Shown: in pieces, positions 1 through 6,068 of the stretch
Layout of the letters: every line of letters starts with the position of its first letter
Position numbering within the stretch: position 1 is the stretch's first letter
Assembly: GCA_902766305.1 (NCBI GenBank)
Contig: CACXDE010000412.1
Location: 1-7,356, forward strand
From: an uncultured Ruminococcus sp.
GTDB taxonomy: Bacteria > Bacillota > Clostridia > Oscillospirales > Acutalibacteraceae
Direction: 5' to 3'
DNA: 7,356 bases
The notes under the pieces: generated by a model
What the model was told of the DNA's origin: nothing
Databases searched by the model: none
The model's input: only the letters and a program-made list of their open reading frames with translations
Translations under genes and position numbers: made by a program

Positions 1-18
1 CGCTGTCATACTTTCCCT

Positions 19-50
19 CGCTGTCATCCTGAGCGCAGCGAAGGATCTTT
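19..50. repeat. Dispersed intergenic repeat, TCATCCTGAGCG type
   Basis: The core TCCTGAGCGCAGCGAAGGA has short inverted arms (ATCCT at 26-30 and AGGAT at 42-46) around a GC-rich centre. From memory, near-identical copies are scattered between genes in many Firmicutes and other bacteria; I could not search for this. The nine bases CGCTGTCAT occur at 1-9 and again at 19-27, so the window may start inside a second, partial copy. No coding potential is seen. Function is unknown. Confidence 0.6.
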
Positions 51-53
51 ATT

Positions 54-132
54 AACAGTCGTCAGTCGGAAGTTGAAAGTTAACAGCAGTTAAACATATA
101 ACTTATAACTTATAACTGACAACTGAAAGCTT
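54..132. repeat. Degenerate seven-base repeats in two opposite orientations
   Basis: At 54-81 four consecutive heptamers share the form NNNAGTY (for example GTCAGTC and GAAAGTT). At 98-132 five consecutive heptamers run the other way (ATAACTT twice, then ATAACTG, ACAACTG and AAAGCTT). The second set is the reverse-complement form of the first, so the region is a loose inverted repeat. The same heptamer family recurs at 5861-5902 and 6013-6047. It lies just upstream of the operon promoter but has no obvious role in transcription. Confidence 0.6.
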
Positions 133-185
133 TCTGTAATTTCAACGATTATTTGCAATTATTTCTTTTATATTTGTCAGTTGTG

Positions 186-194
186 TGTTATAAT
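186..194 (+). promoter_or_regulatory. Extended -10 promoter for the yfmF-folD operon
   Basis: TGTTATAAT combines a perfect TATAAT box (189-194) with the TG of an extended -10 element, so it can work with a weak -35. Only a poor, T-rich -35 (around 166-172) sits at the right distance. The predicted transcript start is near 201, leaving a leader of about 33 nt before the ATG at 234. It is the only convincing promoter ahead of the five closely spaced genes. Confidence 0.7.
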
Positions 195-233
195 ATAGTG
201 GTAAATATATAAATTTTGATCGGAGCTGATAAA

Positions 234-1499
234 ATGTCGGATTTCATACGGAAAAGTATTTGTGATGGTGTTGCGTTCAGCAGTATAACGGACGACCGTT
301 TCAAGATCGGAAGACTGGGCGCAACTCTTATCACTCCTCTTGACAAAAAAACAGCGGCTGCAAATGCGCTGCTTTCCTTTGTCCTTACAAGATCATGCAA
401 AAAATATCCTGATTTCACAGCGCTAAGCAGAAAACTCAACAGCCTCTACGGTGCGTCTCTTTATCCTTCAATAAGACAGATAGGCGATTATCAGGCAGTT
501 ACCGTATCTGCAAACGGCATAGATGATAAATATGTACCCGGTGATGAATCAATCTCTTCACAGATAGCGGAGCTTCTCTGTTCAATTATATTTGAACCTA
601 ACGCTGAAAACGGTCTTTTCTCAGATGAGGATATCGAACAGGAAAGACGTCAGCTTCTTGAGGGAATTGACGCTGAATACAATGACAAGCGCACATATGC
701 TATAAAAAAGTGTATTGAAATAATGTGTGAAAATGAAGCCTATTCAATAGGACGTGTCGGAAGCCGTGAGGATGTAGAAGGCATCAGAAACGAAGATGTC
801 TATAATGCGTGGAAGCATATACTGAAAAATGCAAGGGTGGAGCTTACAATGCTGGGCAGCAGCGACCCTGCAAAGGCTGCCGCCGGCTTTGAAAAGTATT
901 TTGCAAGCTCACCAAGAACAATAAAGAAGATACCTGTTGAAACAGTTGTTCCAAAAGAAGTAAAAAGAGCAGAGGAAACAGAGGAGCTTTCACAGTCAAA
1001 GCTTGTTATGGGACTGAGGACAGCATATTTCAGCGATGACGAGGACTGTCTTGCCAATTCACTGATGAGTATAATACTCGGCGGAACTACTACATCCAAG
1101 CTTTTCCAGAACGTGCGTGAAAAGGAAAGCCTTTGTTATTACTGCGCTGCAAGAGTTGACAACAGCAAGGGTATCATGCTTATTGACAGCGGTGTTGAAG
1201 CTGAAAATATAGAAAAAACCGAAAAGAGCATACTCCGTCAGCTTGATCTTCTCCGTCAGGGTGATATCACCGATGAAGAAATGCAGGCTGCTAAGTTAGC
1301 TGTAAAAAATTCGCTGATGGCTTCTCTTGACAGTCTTGCGGCTATGCAGGGATTCTATATCGGCGGTCTGCTTAAAGACAGACAGCTCTCACCATTGCAG
1401 GCGGCTTTGGCTGTTGACGGCATAACAAAAGAGCGTGTGACGGAGCTTGCAAACAAGGTGACTCTCGATACAGTATTCACTCTCAGGGGAGAAAAATAA
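234..1499 (+). CDS. yfmF: M16 peptidase-like protein, YfmF/YmfF family (non-catalytic partner)
   Basis: This 421-residue protein has the two-half layout of M16B (insulinase/processing-peptidase) proteins. The zinc motif HxxEH is absent: the region where it should lie (about residues 46-54) reads LLSFVLTRS. The C-terminal half keeps the family signature SKLFQNVREKESLCYY, with Arg295 and Tyr302 seven residues apart like the R/Y pair that M16 enzymes use to hold substrate. It should therefore be the non-catalytic partner of the next gene, working as a cytoplasmic heterodimer. Databases link the Bacillus pair (YmfF/YmfH, also written YfmF/YfmH) to elongation factor P modification; whether that applies here is inference. 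The ATG at 234 is chosen because GGAG (222-225) sits 8 nt before it; an in-frame TTG at 216 would add six residues but overlaps that site. First gene of the operon. Confidence 0.86.
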   Translation: MSDFIRKSICDGVAFSSITDDRFKIGRLGATLITPLDKKTAAANALLSFVLTRSCKKYPDFTALSRKLNSLYGASLYPSIRQIGDYQAVTVSANGIDDKYVPGDESISSQIAELLCSIIFEPNAENGLFSDEDIEQERRQLLEGIDAEYNDKRTYAIKKCIEIMCENEAYSIGRVGSREDVEGIRNEDVYNAWKHILKNARVELTMLGSSDPAKAAAGFEKYFASSPRTIKKIPVETVVPKEVKRAEETEELSQSKLVMGLRTAYFSDDEDCLANSLMSIILGGTTTSKLFQNVREKESLCYYCAARVDNSKGIMLIDSGVEAENIEKTEKSILRQLDLLRQGDITDEEMQAAKLAVKNSLMASLDSLAAMQGFYIGGLLKDRQLSPLQAALAVDGITKERVTELANKVTLDTVFTLRGEK

Positions 1500-1505
1500 A
1501 GGAAA

Positions 1506-1535
1506 GAGGTGTACTGCCGCTATATGCGGCTTTTT
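1506..1535 (+). promoter_or_regulatory. Ribosome binding site plus small hairpin with U-tract at the yfmF-yfmH junction
   Basis: GAGGTG (1506-1511) is a good anti-16S match. It is followed at once by the inverted repeat GCCGC-TATAT-GCGGC (1516-1530) and then five T residues (1531-1535). This resembles a very short intrinsic terminator, although a 5-bp stem is weak. One candidate yfmH start (ATG 1524) begins in the hairpin loop and ends in its stem; the other (ATG 1539) lies just past the T-run. The structure could reduce read-through, mask the start, or bring the distant ribosome site near ATG 1539. Confidence 0.5.
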
Positions 1536-2810
1536 GATATGGATTATATTAAGGTAGAGAATAAGCGTCTTGATGAACATTACTTTCGTATTGAACATCC
1601 GTCAGGACTGACTGTTATAGTGTACCCCAAAAAGGGATTCAATTCCGTTTATGCAAGCATGGGTACAAAATTCGGTTCGATATATTCAAGGTTCATGTTC
1701 AACGGAAAAGAAGTCACTGTTCCGGACGGTACAGCCCATTATCTTGAGCATAAGCTCTTTGAAAGCGAGGACGGAGACGCATTCCAGAAATATGCGAAAA
1801 CAGGTGCGTCCGCCAATGCCTTCACATCTTTTGATATGACTTGCTATTTGTTTTCCTGTACGGACAAGTTTTCTGAATCGCTGAAAATACTGCTTGAGCT
1901 TATGCAGACCCCTTATTTTACTAAGGAAACAGTGGCAAAGGAGCAGGGGATAATCGGTCAGGAGATAAAAATGTATGATGACAGCCCGGACTGGAGAGTT
2001 ATGATGAACCTTTTGCAGGGTATGTATCATAAGCACCCGATAAATATTGATATCGCCGGAAGTGTTGAAACTATTGCAAACATTACTCCTGAGATACTTT
2101 ATGAATGCTACAACAGCTATTATAACCTCCACAATATGGTGCTTACAGTTGTAGGCGGAGCGGATATGGATGAGGTCATAAAAATAGTTGATGAAAATAT
2201 CAAGTCCGGCAAACCCGTGGATACAAAGATAATACTCCCTGATGAACCATACAGCGTAGTAAAAAGCTATACAGAACAGATAATGTCTGTTGCTGTTCCT
2301 ATGTTCGAGCTTGGATTCAAGGAAAAATGCGGCACTGATTACGCAGCAAATAAGGAACAGATATGTACAAATATTCTTATGAACGCATTTGCCGGTGAAA
2401 GCTCAAAGCTGTACCGCAGACTTATGGATGAAAAGCTTATAAATGCCGGATTCGGATATGAATACTTCGAGGGTCTGGGCTACAGATCATTGATTTTCTC
2501 CGGTGAATCAAGAGATCCTCAGACAGCCGCCGGTATCATAAACGAAGCAGTAAGAGAGCTTCATAAAAACGGAATAAGCAGAGAGGATTTTGAAATTGCC
2601 AAAAGAGCTGTTTACGGCAGGATGACAGCTATGTTTGACAGCAAACAGGCAATTGCATCAGAACTTATAAGCGGAGAATTTACCGGACGTGAAATATACG
2701 AAGCTTTTGACGCAGCTGCTGAAATGACGCTCAGCGATGTGAACGAGAGACTTGAAAGCCAGCTTGACGCTGATAATTGCTGTCTTTCAGTCGTAAAGGG
2801 AGAAGAATAA
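1524..2810 (+). CDS. yfmH: M16 family zinc metallopeptidase, YfmH/YmfH family (catalytic partner)
   Basis: This 428-residue M16B peptidase carries an intact zinc site. HYLEH is at residues 72-76 (His72 and His76 bind zinc, Glu75 is the base). The third ligand is probably Glu147 in EQGIIGQE, about 71 residues on, as in other M16 enzymes. Ungapped alignment of its C-terminal half (SKLYRRLMDEKL, near residue 301) with YfmF puts Met and Ala where the R/Y pair should be, so it appears to need YfmF to complete the active site. Three in-frame starts compete. ATG 1524 is chosen because GAGGTG lies 12 nt upstream. ATG 1539 (protein starting MDYIKVENK) better fits the usual N-terminus of the family but is 27 nt from that site. 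GTG 1509 overlaps the site. The stop overlaps the lgt start by one base (TAATG). Confidence 0.9.
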   Translation: MRLFDMDYIKVENKRLDEHYFRIEHPSGLTVIVYPKKGFNSVYASMGTKFGSIYSRFMFNGKEVTVPDGTAHYLEHKLFESEDGDAFQKYAKTGASANAFTSFDMTCYLFSCTDKFSESLKILLELMQTPYFTKETVAKEQGIIGQEIKMYDDSPDWRVMMNLLQGMYHKHPINIDIAGSVETIANITPEILYECYNSYYNLHNMVLTVVGGADMDEVIKIVDENIKSGKPVDTKIILPDEPYSVVKSYTEQIMSVAVPMFELGFKEKCGTDYAANKEQICTNILMNAFAGESSKLYRRLMDEKLINAGFGYEYFEGLGYRSLIFSGESRDPQTAAGIINEAVRELHKNGISREDFEIAKRAVYGRMTAMFDSKQAIASELISGEFTGREIYEAFDAAAEMTLSDVNERLESQLDADNCCLSVVKGEE

Positions 2811-3697
2811 TGGAAAGCGGAGTATATCATGTCAGTTTTCCCGGACTTGGAATAAATGATCTGGAAGTACACAGAGCGGCTGTTACGGTAGGCGGTTTCA
2901 GTATTTACTGGTACGGAATACTTATTGCTATAGGTTTCCTGCTTGCTTTCTTCTATGCAATGAAAAGCCTGAAAAGATACGGGATAAAGCCCGAACCATT
3001 TTTTGACTGCGTTCTTGCCGGACTTATATGCGGAATTATCGGAGCAAGGCTTTACTATGTTGTGTTCAAATGGGATGAATACAAGGACGATATAACACAG
3101 ATATTCAATATACACAACGGCGGTCTTGCAATTTACGGCGGTATAATAGGCGGTCTTGGTGCCGCCTGTATTGCTGCAAAAATAGTGAAGATCAATATTC
3201 CGGCAATGCTTGATATAGGCGGAACGGGTTTCCTTATCGGACAGGGGCTTGGACGCTGGGGAAATTTCATAAATCAGGAGGCTTTCGGAGTTCCTACTGA
3301 TCTGCCGTGGAGAATGGTCAGCGAAAACACCGGAGGTGTCGGCGTACATCCCTGCTTTTTCTATGAATCAGTATGGTGCATAGCAGGCTTTTTCCTACTG
3401 CTGTTTCTCAGCCACAAATGGAGAAGGTTTGACGGTCAGATGTTCCTGCTTTACCTCATATGGTACGGTATGGAAAGAATGATAGTGGAAGGTCTGAGGA
3501 CGGACAGTCTTATGACGCCCATTTTAGGACTGAGGGTGTCGCAGATACTGTCTATAGTACTTGTAGCTGTATCAGCTGTATTCCTTATCATAGGACTTAA
3601 AAAATCAAAGAATAAAATATCGGAAGAATCAGAAGCTGAGATAAAAGACAGCGAAGTATCCAACGATAAAAAGGATGATAAAGTCACGGAGGAGTAG
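2810..3697 (+). CDS. lgt: Prolipoprotein diacylglyceryl transferase
   Basis: Lgt moves the diacylglyceryl group of phosphatidylglycerol to the lipobox cysteine of prolipoproteins at the outer face of the cytoplasmic membrane. The 295-residue protein has several hydrophobic spans (for example about 28-50, 66-86, 105-123, 186-200, 211-222 and 241-263). The family signature GRWGNFINQEAFG is at 148-160. Residues matching essential E. coli positions are His102 (in HNGG), Arg149, Asn152 and Arg230 (in EGLRTDSL); HPCFFYES at 180-187 is also typical. ATG 2810 is used because GGGAG (2798-2802) is 7 nt upstream; a longer frame from 2777 would overlap yfmH by 34 nt and has no family support. A charged tail of about 32 residues (264-295) follows the last membrane span and is not needed for the known fold. 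Confidence 0.97.
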   Translation: MESGVYHVSFPGLGINDLEVHRAAVTVGGFSIYWYGILIAIGFLLAFFYAMKSLKRYGIKPEPFFDCVLAGLICGIIGARLYYVVFKWDEYKDDITQIFNIHNGGLAIYGGIIGGLGAACIAAKIVKINIPAMLDIGGTGFLIGQGLGRWGNFINQEAFGVPTDLPWRMVSENTGGVGVHPCFFYESVWCIAGFFLLLFLSHKWRRFDGQMFLLYLIWYGMERMIVEGLRTDSLMTPILGLRVSQILSIVLVAVSAVFLIIGLKKSKNKISEESEAEIKDSEVSNDKKDDKVTEE

Positions 3698-3699
3698 TC

Positions 3700-4944
3700 A
3701 TGAAAAATAATTCTGATGAACATGATGAATTAAAATCTGAATCTGAAAATGATGTTGATATAATGAAGTTAGTGGACAGCTTTGCTGATGATACGGAAGT
3801 TGTATTCAATACAGGCTCAAAAAAGAGTACCGGAAGGCGTACATCAAAAGCTTCTGAAAAAAAGAAGAATACTGATAAACCGGCATCAAAAAAACCTGAA
3901 CCAAAGAAAAAATCAGATAAGCCAGCAGTCAAAAAGCCGGAAACAAAAAAGAAGCCGGATAAACCGATGATAAAAATACCTGAAATAAAGAAAAATCAAG
4001 AAAAGCCGGTCATTAAAAAAACTGAGCCTGCTAAATCAGAGGACAAAACGGCTGATAAAAAATCCGAAGAAAAAAACAGTTCAGACAAGCCGATAGTTAA
4101 AAATCCGGAAATAAAGAAAAGTACGGATAAATCAGTCATAAAAAAACCTGAAGCCAGTTCAGAAGCTGAAAAAATTCCAGATAAACCAAGCGTCAAAAAG
4201 ACTGAAAAAGAAAACGTTCCGGATAAATCAGCTGATAAAAAATCTGAACCTGAAAAGGATACAGATAAACCTGATGTAAAAGCACAGGCGGCGGAAAAGA
4301 TATCCGAAATAAAGGAAATCATCAAGTCTAAGCTAAGTGATGAATCTGAAAGTGCTGATACAAGGGTACTTGATGAAAAAACACAGCGGATACTTAAAAA
4401 ATATCAGCAGAAATATCCCGGCGCAAAGGTTGCAGAATTTAAGGATGGTGTAGACTACGTACTGATACCTGCAATAGCCGGAGTTATTCTTATGATAATC
4501 GGAATAGTTATATTTATTATATCAGGAACAGGTGCGGCCGACGAAAGGGATTTCTTTGAAAAAGCACAGATAATAAATGGTACTGTAGCGAAGGTAAATA
4601 CTCCGGACAGCGGCAAAACATTTAAGGTTGATTACAGCTACAGATATGACGATAAGTCATATAAGTCAAGCGAAAACATTTCTTCCGCTATGGCTGAGAT
4701 ATTGTCGCTGACTGGAAAAGCAGAGGACAAGGGCAAGTATATCCCGATATACATAGATCCCGAAGATCCGGGACATTCAGCACTTGAATACAGCCCGGGC
4801 AGTCCGCTGTATATTATACTTATCGTTTCTGTAATCGGACTTGCGGTAGTGGTTTTGTGTGCCGTCAGAGTCGTGCAGTGCAAAAAAGGCATGATGATTT
4901 TATACAAGAACGATGATGGCAAAAAAATAGTTAAAATAAAGTAA
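3700..4944 (+). CDS. Membrane protein with lysine/proline-rich 14-residue repeats and a DUF3592-like outer domain
   Basis: I do not recognise a function. The 414-residue protein has four parts: an acidic N-terminus (1-40); a low-complexity Lys/Pro/Glu/Asp region with ten near-exact 14-residue units (59-202); a charged, probably helical stretch (about 197-236); and a two-span membrane module. The spans are near 253-276 and 369-391, enclosing about 92 residues. That loop holds GTVAKVN, VDYSYRYDDKSY and YIPIYIDPEDP, which resemble the pattern of DUF3592 proteins (a Y-x-Y strand, then a DPxxP stretch before the second span); this match is by eye. The lysine-rich N-terminus and the RVVQCKKG after span two suggest both ends are cytoplasmic and the loop is outside. 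There is no signal peptide or lipobox. The ribosome site GGAGGAG (3688-3694) lies in the last lgt codons, 5 nt before the ATG, so translation is probably coupled to lgt. Confidence 0.85.
   Translation: MKNNSDEHDELKSESENDVDIMKLVDSFADDTEVVFNTGSKKSTGRRTSKASEKKKNTDKPASKKPEPKKKSDKPAVKKPETKKKPDKPMIKIPEIKKNQEKPVIKKTEPAKSEDKTADKKSEEKNSSDKPIVKNPEIKKSTDKSVIKKPEASSEAEKIPDKPSVKKTEKENVPDKSADKKSEPEKDTDKPDVKAQAAEKISEIKEIIKSKLSDESESADTRVLDEKTQRILKKYQQKYPGAKVAEFKDGVDYVLIPAIAGVILMIIGIVIFIISGTGAADERDFFEKAQIINGTVAKVNTPDSGKTFKVDYSYRYDDKSYKSSENISSAMAEILSLTGKAEDKGKYIPIYIDPEDPGHSALEYSPGSPLYIILIVSVIGLAVVVLCAVRVVQCKKGMMILYKNDDGKKIVKIK
3874..4305 (+). repeat. In-frame 42-bp minisatellite-like repeat, ten degenerate units
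   Basis: Ten units encode variants of DKPxxKKPExKKxx. They start at 3874, 3916, 3958, 4000, 4042, 4084, 4126, 4180, 4222 and 4264. Every step is exactly 42 bp except one of 54 bp (four extra residues after unit 7). Units 4-5-6 resemble units 8-9-10 (xKKTE, then DKxADKKSE, then DKPxVK), which suggests that blocks of units were duplicated. Codons differ between units, so the array is old or under coding constraint rather than freshly expanded. Confidence 0.85.
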
Positions 4945-4957
4945 GGAGTGTTATGCT

Positions 4958-5809
4958 ATGGCTAAAATAATAAGCGGTAAGGAAGTATCCGCATCTGTAA
5001 GAGCACAGGTAAAAAAAGAATGTGAACAGCTGAAAGAAAAAGGGATTGTTCCCGGTCTTGCGGTTATCATCGTAGGAGATGATCCGGCTTCAAGGGTATA
5101 TGTCAACAATAAGAAAAAAGCCTGCGCTGATGTAGGCTTTGTATCGGAGGAATATGCTCTTCCGGCTGAAACAACTCAGAAGGAGCTTATGACGCTTATC
5201 GACAAGCTCAACAATAAAAAAGAAATAAACGGCATTCTCTGCCAGCTTCCTCTTCCGAAGCATCTTGACGAAAAGGAAGTTATAAACGCAATTTCACCTC
5301 TCAAAGATGTAGACGCTTTCCACCCCTCAAACGTAGGAAAGATAATGATAGGCGATTATCATTTTCTTCCCTGTACTCCCGCCGGTGTTATGGAAATGAT
5401 ACATACGGAGGGAATTGACGTTACAGGGAAGAATTGTGTCGTTATCGGCAGAAGCAATATCGTAGGCAAGCCAATGGCAATGCTGCTTCTGCATGAAAAC
5501 GGGACTGTTACTATCTGTCACAGCAAGACAAAAAACCTGAAAGAGATATGTTCACAGGCAGATATCCTTGTTGCGGCAGTGGGCAGACCAAGGTTTGTAA
5601 TAGGTGATATTGTAAAGGATGGTGCTGTTGTTCTTGATGTCGGCATAAACCGTGATGAAAACGGAAAGCTCTGCGGCGATGTTGATTTTGAATCCGTAGA
5701 GCCAAAGGCTTCATACATTACCCCCGTTCCCGGCGGTGTAGGACCTATGACGATCGCTATGCTGATGAAAAACACCCTCATGGCTGCGAAAATCCAGAAT
5801 GACGCTTAA
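4958..5809 (+). CDS. folD: Bifunctional methylenetetrahydrofolate dehydrogenase / methenyltetrahydrofolate cyclohydrolase
   Basis: FolD interconverts 5,10-methylene-, 5,10-methenyl- and 10-formyl-tetrahydrofolate using NADP(H) in the cytoplasm, feeding purine and formyl-methionine synthesis. At 283 residues it has the usual length. Catalytic Tyr48 and Lys52 lie in YVNNK. Gln96 (CQLPLP) and Asp119 (DVDAF) match the E. coli folate-site residues Gln98 and Asp121. PCTPAGV is at 138-144, the dinucleotide-binding segment VVIGRSNIVGKPMA at 161-174, and the C-terminal signature TPVPGGVGPMT at 255-265. AAGGAG (4943-4948) overlaps the stop of the upstream gene and is 9 nt before the ATG. The ATG at 4953 is out of frame. 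It is the last gene of the operon, and no intrinsic terminator is visible after it. The protein looks intact and ordinary. Confidence 0.98.
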   Translation: MAKIISGKEVSASVRAQVKKECEQLKEKGIVPGLAVIIVGDDPASRVYVNNKKKACADVGFVSEEYALPAETTQKELMTLIDKLNNKKEINGILCQLPLPKHLDEKEVINAISPLKDVDAFHPSNVGKIMIGDYHFLPCTPAGVMEMIHTEGIDVTGKNCVVIGRSNIVGKPMAMLLLHENGTVTICHSKTKNLKEICSQADILVAAVGRPRFVIGDIVKDGAVVLDVGINRDENGKLCGDVDFESVEPKASYITPVPGGVGPMTIAMLMKNTLMAAKIQNDA

Positions 5810-5816
5810 CTAAATG

Positions 5817-5844
5817 TGGAATTTGGAAAGTGGAAAGTGGAATT
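5817..5844. repeat. Four tandem heptamers, TGGAAWN type
   Basis: Four heptamers run without gaps: TGGAATT, TGGAAAG, TGGAAAG, then TGGAATT. The outer and inner pairs are identical, so the order is symmetric. The array starts seven bases after the folD stop codon. The period equals that of the neighbouring arrays but the sequence differs. Confidence 0.65.
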
Positions 5845-5860
5845 AATATAAGCTCAAATC

Positions 5861-5902
5861 AGTTATCAGTCGTCAGTTGTAAGTTGTAGGTTAATAGTTA
5901 AG
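5861..5902. repeat. Six tandem heptamers, AGTTNNN type
   Basis: Six heptamers in exact seven-base register fit RGTYNNN, including AGTTATC, AGTCGTC and two copies of AGTTGTA. They are the inverted form of the array at 6013-6047, so the two act as the arms of a loose inverted repeat around the GC-rich palindrome at 5908-5964. The family is the same as at 54-132. Confidence 0.65.
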
Positions 5903-5907
5903 CAAAG

Positions 5908-5964
5908 AGAACCCCTCCGCCTCGCTGTGCTCGGCACCTCCCCTAAAGGGGAGGCTTGGGTTCT
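5908..5964. repeat. GC-rich palindromic dispersed element
   Basis: The outer arms AGAACCC (5908-5914) and GGGTTCT (5958-5964) enclose a strong inner hairpin, CCTCCCCTAAAGGGGAGG (5937-5954; 7-bp stem with a TAAA loop, or 8 bp with AA). The middle (5915-5936) begins CTCCGCCTCGC. From memory, elements with this CCCCTCCG...CCTCCCCTAAAGGGGAGG plan are common between genes in Clostridia; a search would be needed to confirm this. No T-run follows, so it is not a canonical terminator. It contains no gene. Confidence 0.6.
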
Positions 5965-6012
5965 TGAATGAGGGTTACTCAGATGTAAAATTGAAAAATC
6001 AGCTTTGCTTCA

Positions 6013-6047
6013 GACTTATAACTGAAGACTTACAACTGAAAACTTAT
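6013..6047. repeat. Five tandem heptamers, RACTNNN type
   Basis: GACTTAT, AACTGAA, GACTTAC, AACTGAA and AACTTAT follow in exact register, giving also a 14-base higher-order period. They are the reverse orientation of the array at 5861-5902. They end about 10 nt before the ribosome site of the aminotransferase gene, so any promoter for that gene must lie within or next to them. TTGAAA at 5991-5996 could be a -35, but no well-spaced, convincing -10 is seen. Confidence 0.65.
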
Positions 6048-6068
6048 GTAATTAAAGAAGGGTTGTAA

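Noticed and set aside
174..194. TTGTCA (174-179) as the -35 box of the TATAAT promoter
   Set aside because: The gap to TATAAT is only 9 nt, far from the 16-18 nt needed. The promoter is better read as an extended -10 type.
1516..1535. Full transcription terminator after yfmF
   Set aside because: The stem is only 5 bp, and the downstream gene is a functional partner with no promoter of its own. Complete termination is unlikely, so it is kept only as a possible regulatory hairpin.
2777..2812. Upstream start for lgt adding eleven residues
   Set aside because: It would overlap yfmH by 34 nt, the added residues (basic and polar) do not fit the family, and ATG 2810 has a well-placed GGGAG.
2612..3349. 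Long open frame of 245 codons on the minus strand across the yfmH-lgt junction
   Set aside because: It lies opposite two well-supported genes, and its translation shows no recognisable family motif. It looks like a codon-bias shadow.
3874..4305. 42-bp periodic DNA as a CRISPR array
   Set aside because: The period is in frame, the units are contiguous variants without conserved repeats and unique spacers, and the translation is one continuous open frame.
5937..5954. GC-rich hairpin as the folD intrinsic terminator
   Set aside because: No T-run follows (next bases CTTGGG), it is about 130 nt past the stop, and it is part of a larger palindromic element.
5991..6021. TTGAAA with a downstream TTATAA or ACTTAT as a promoter for the aminotransferase
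   Set aside because: TTATAA is 19 nt away, and ACTTAT at 17 nt is a poor -10. It also overlaps the heptamer array, so the resemblance may be accidental.
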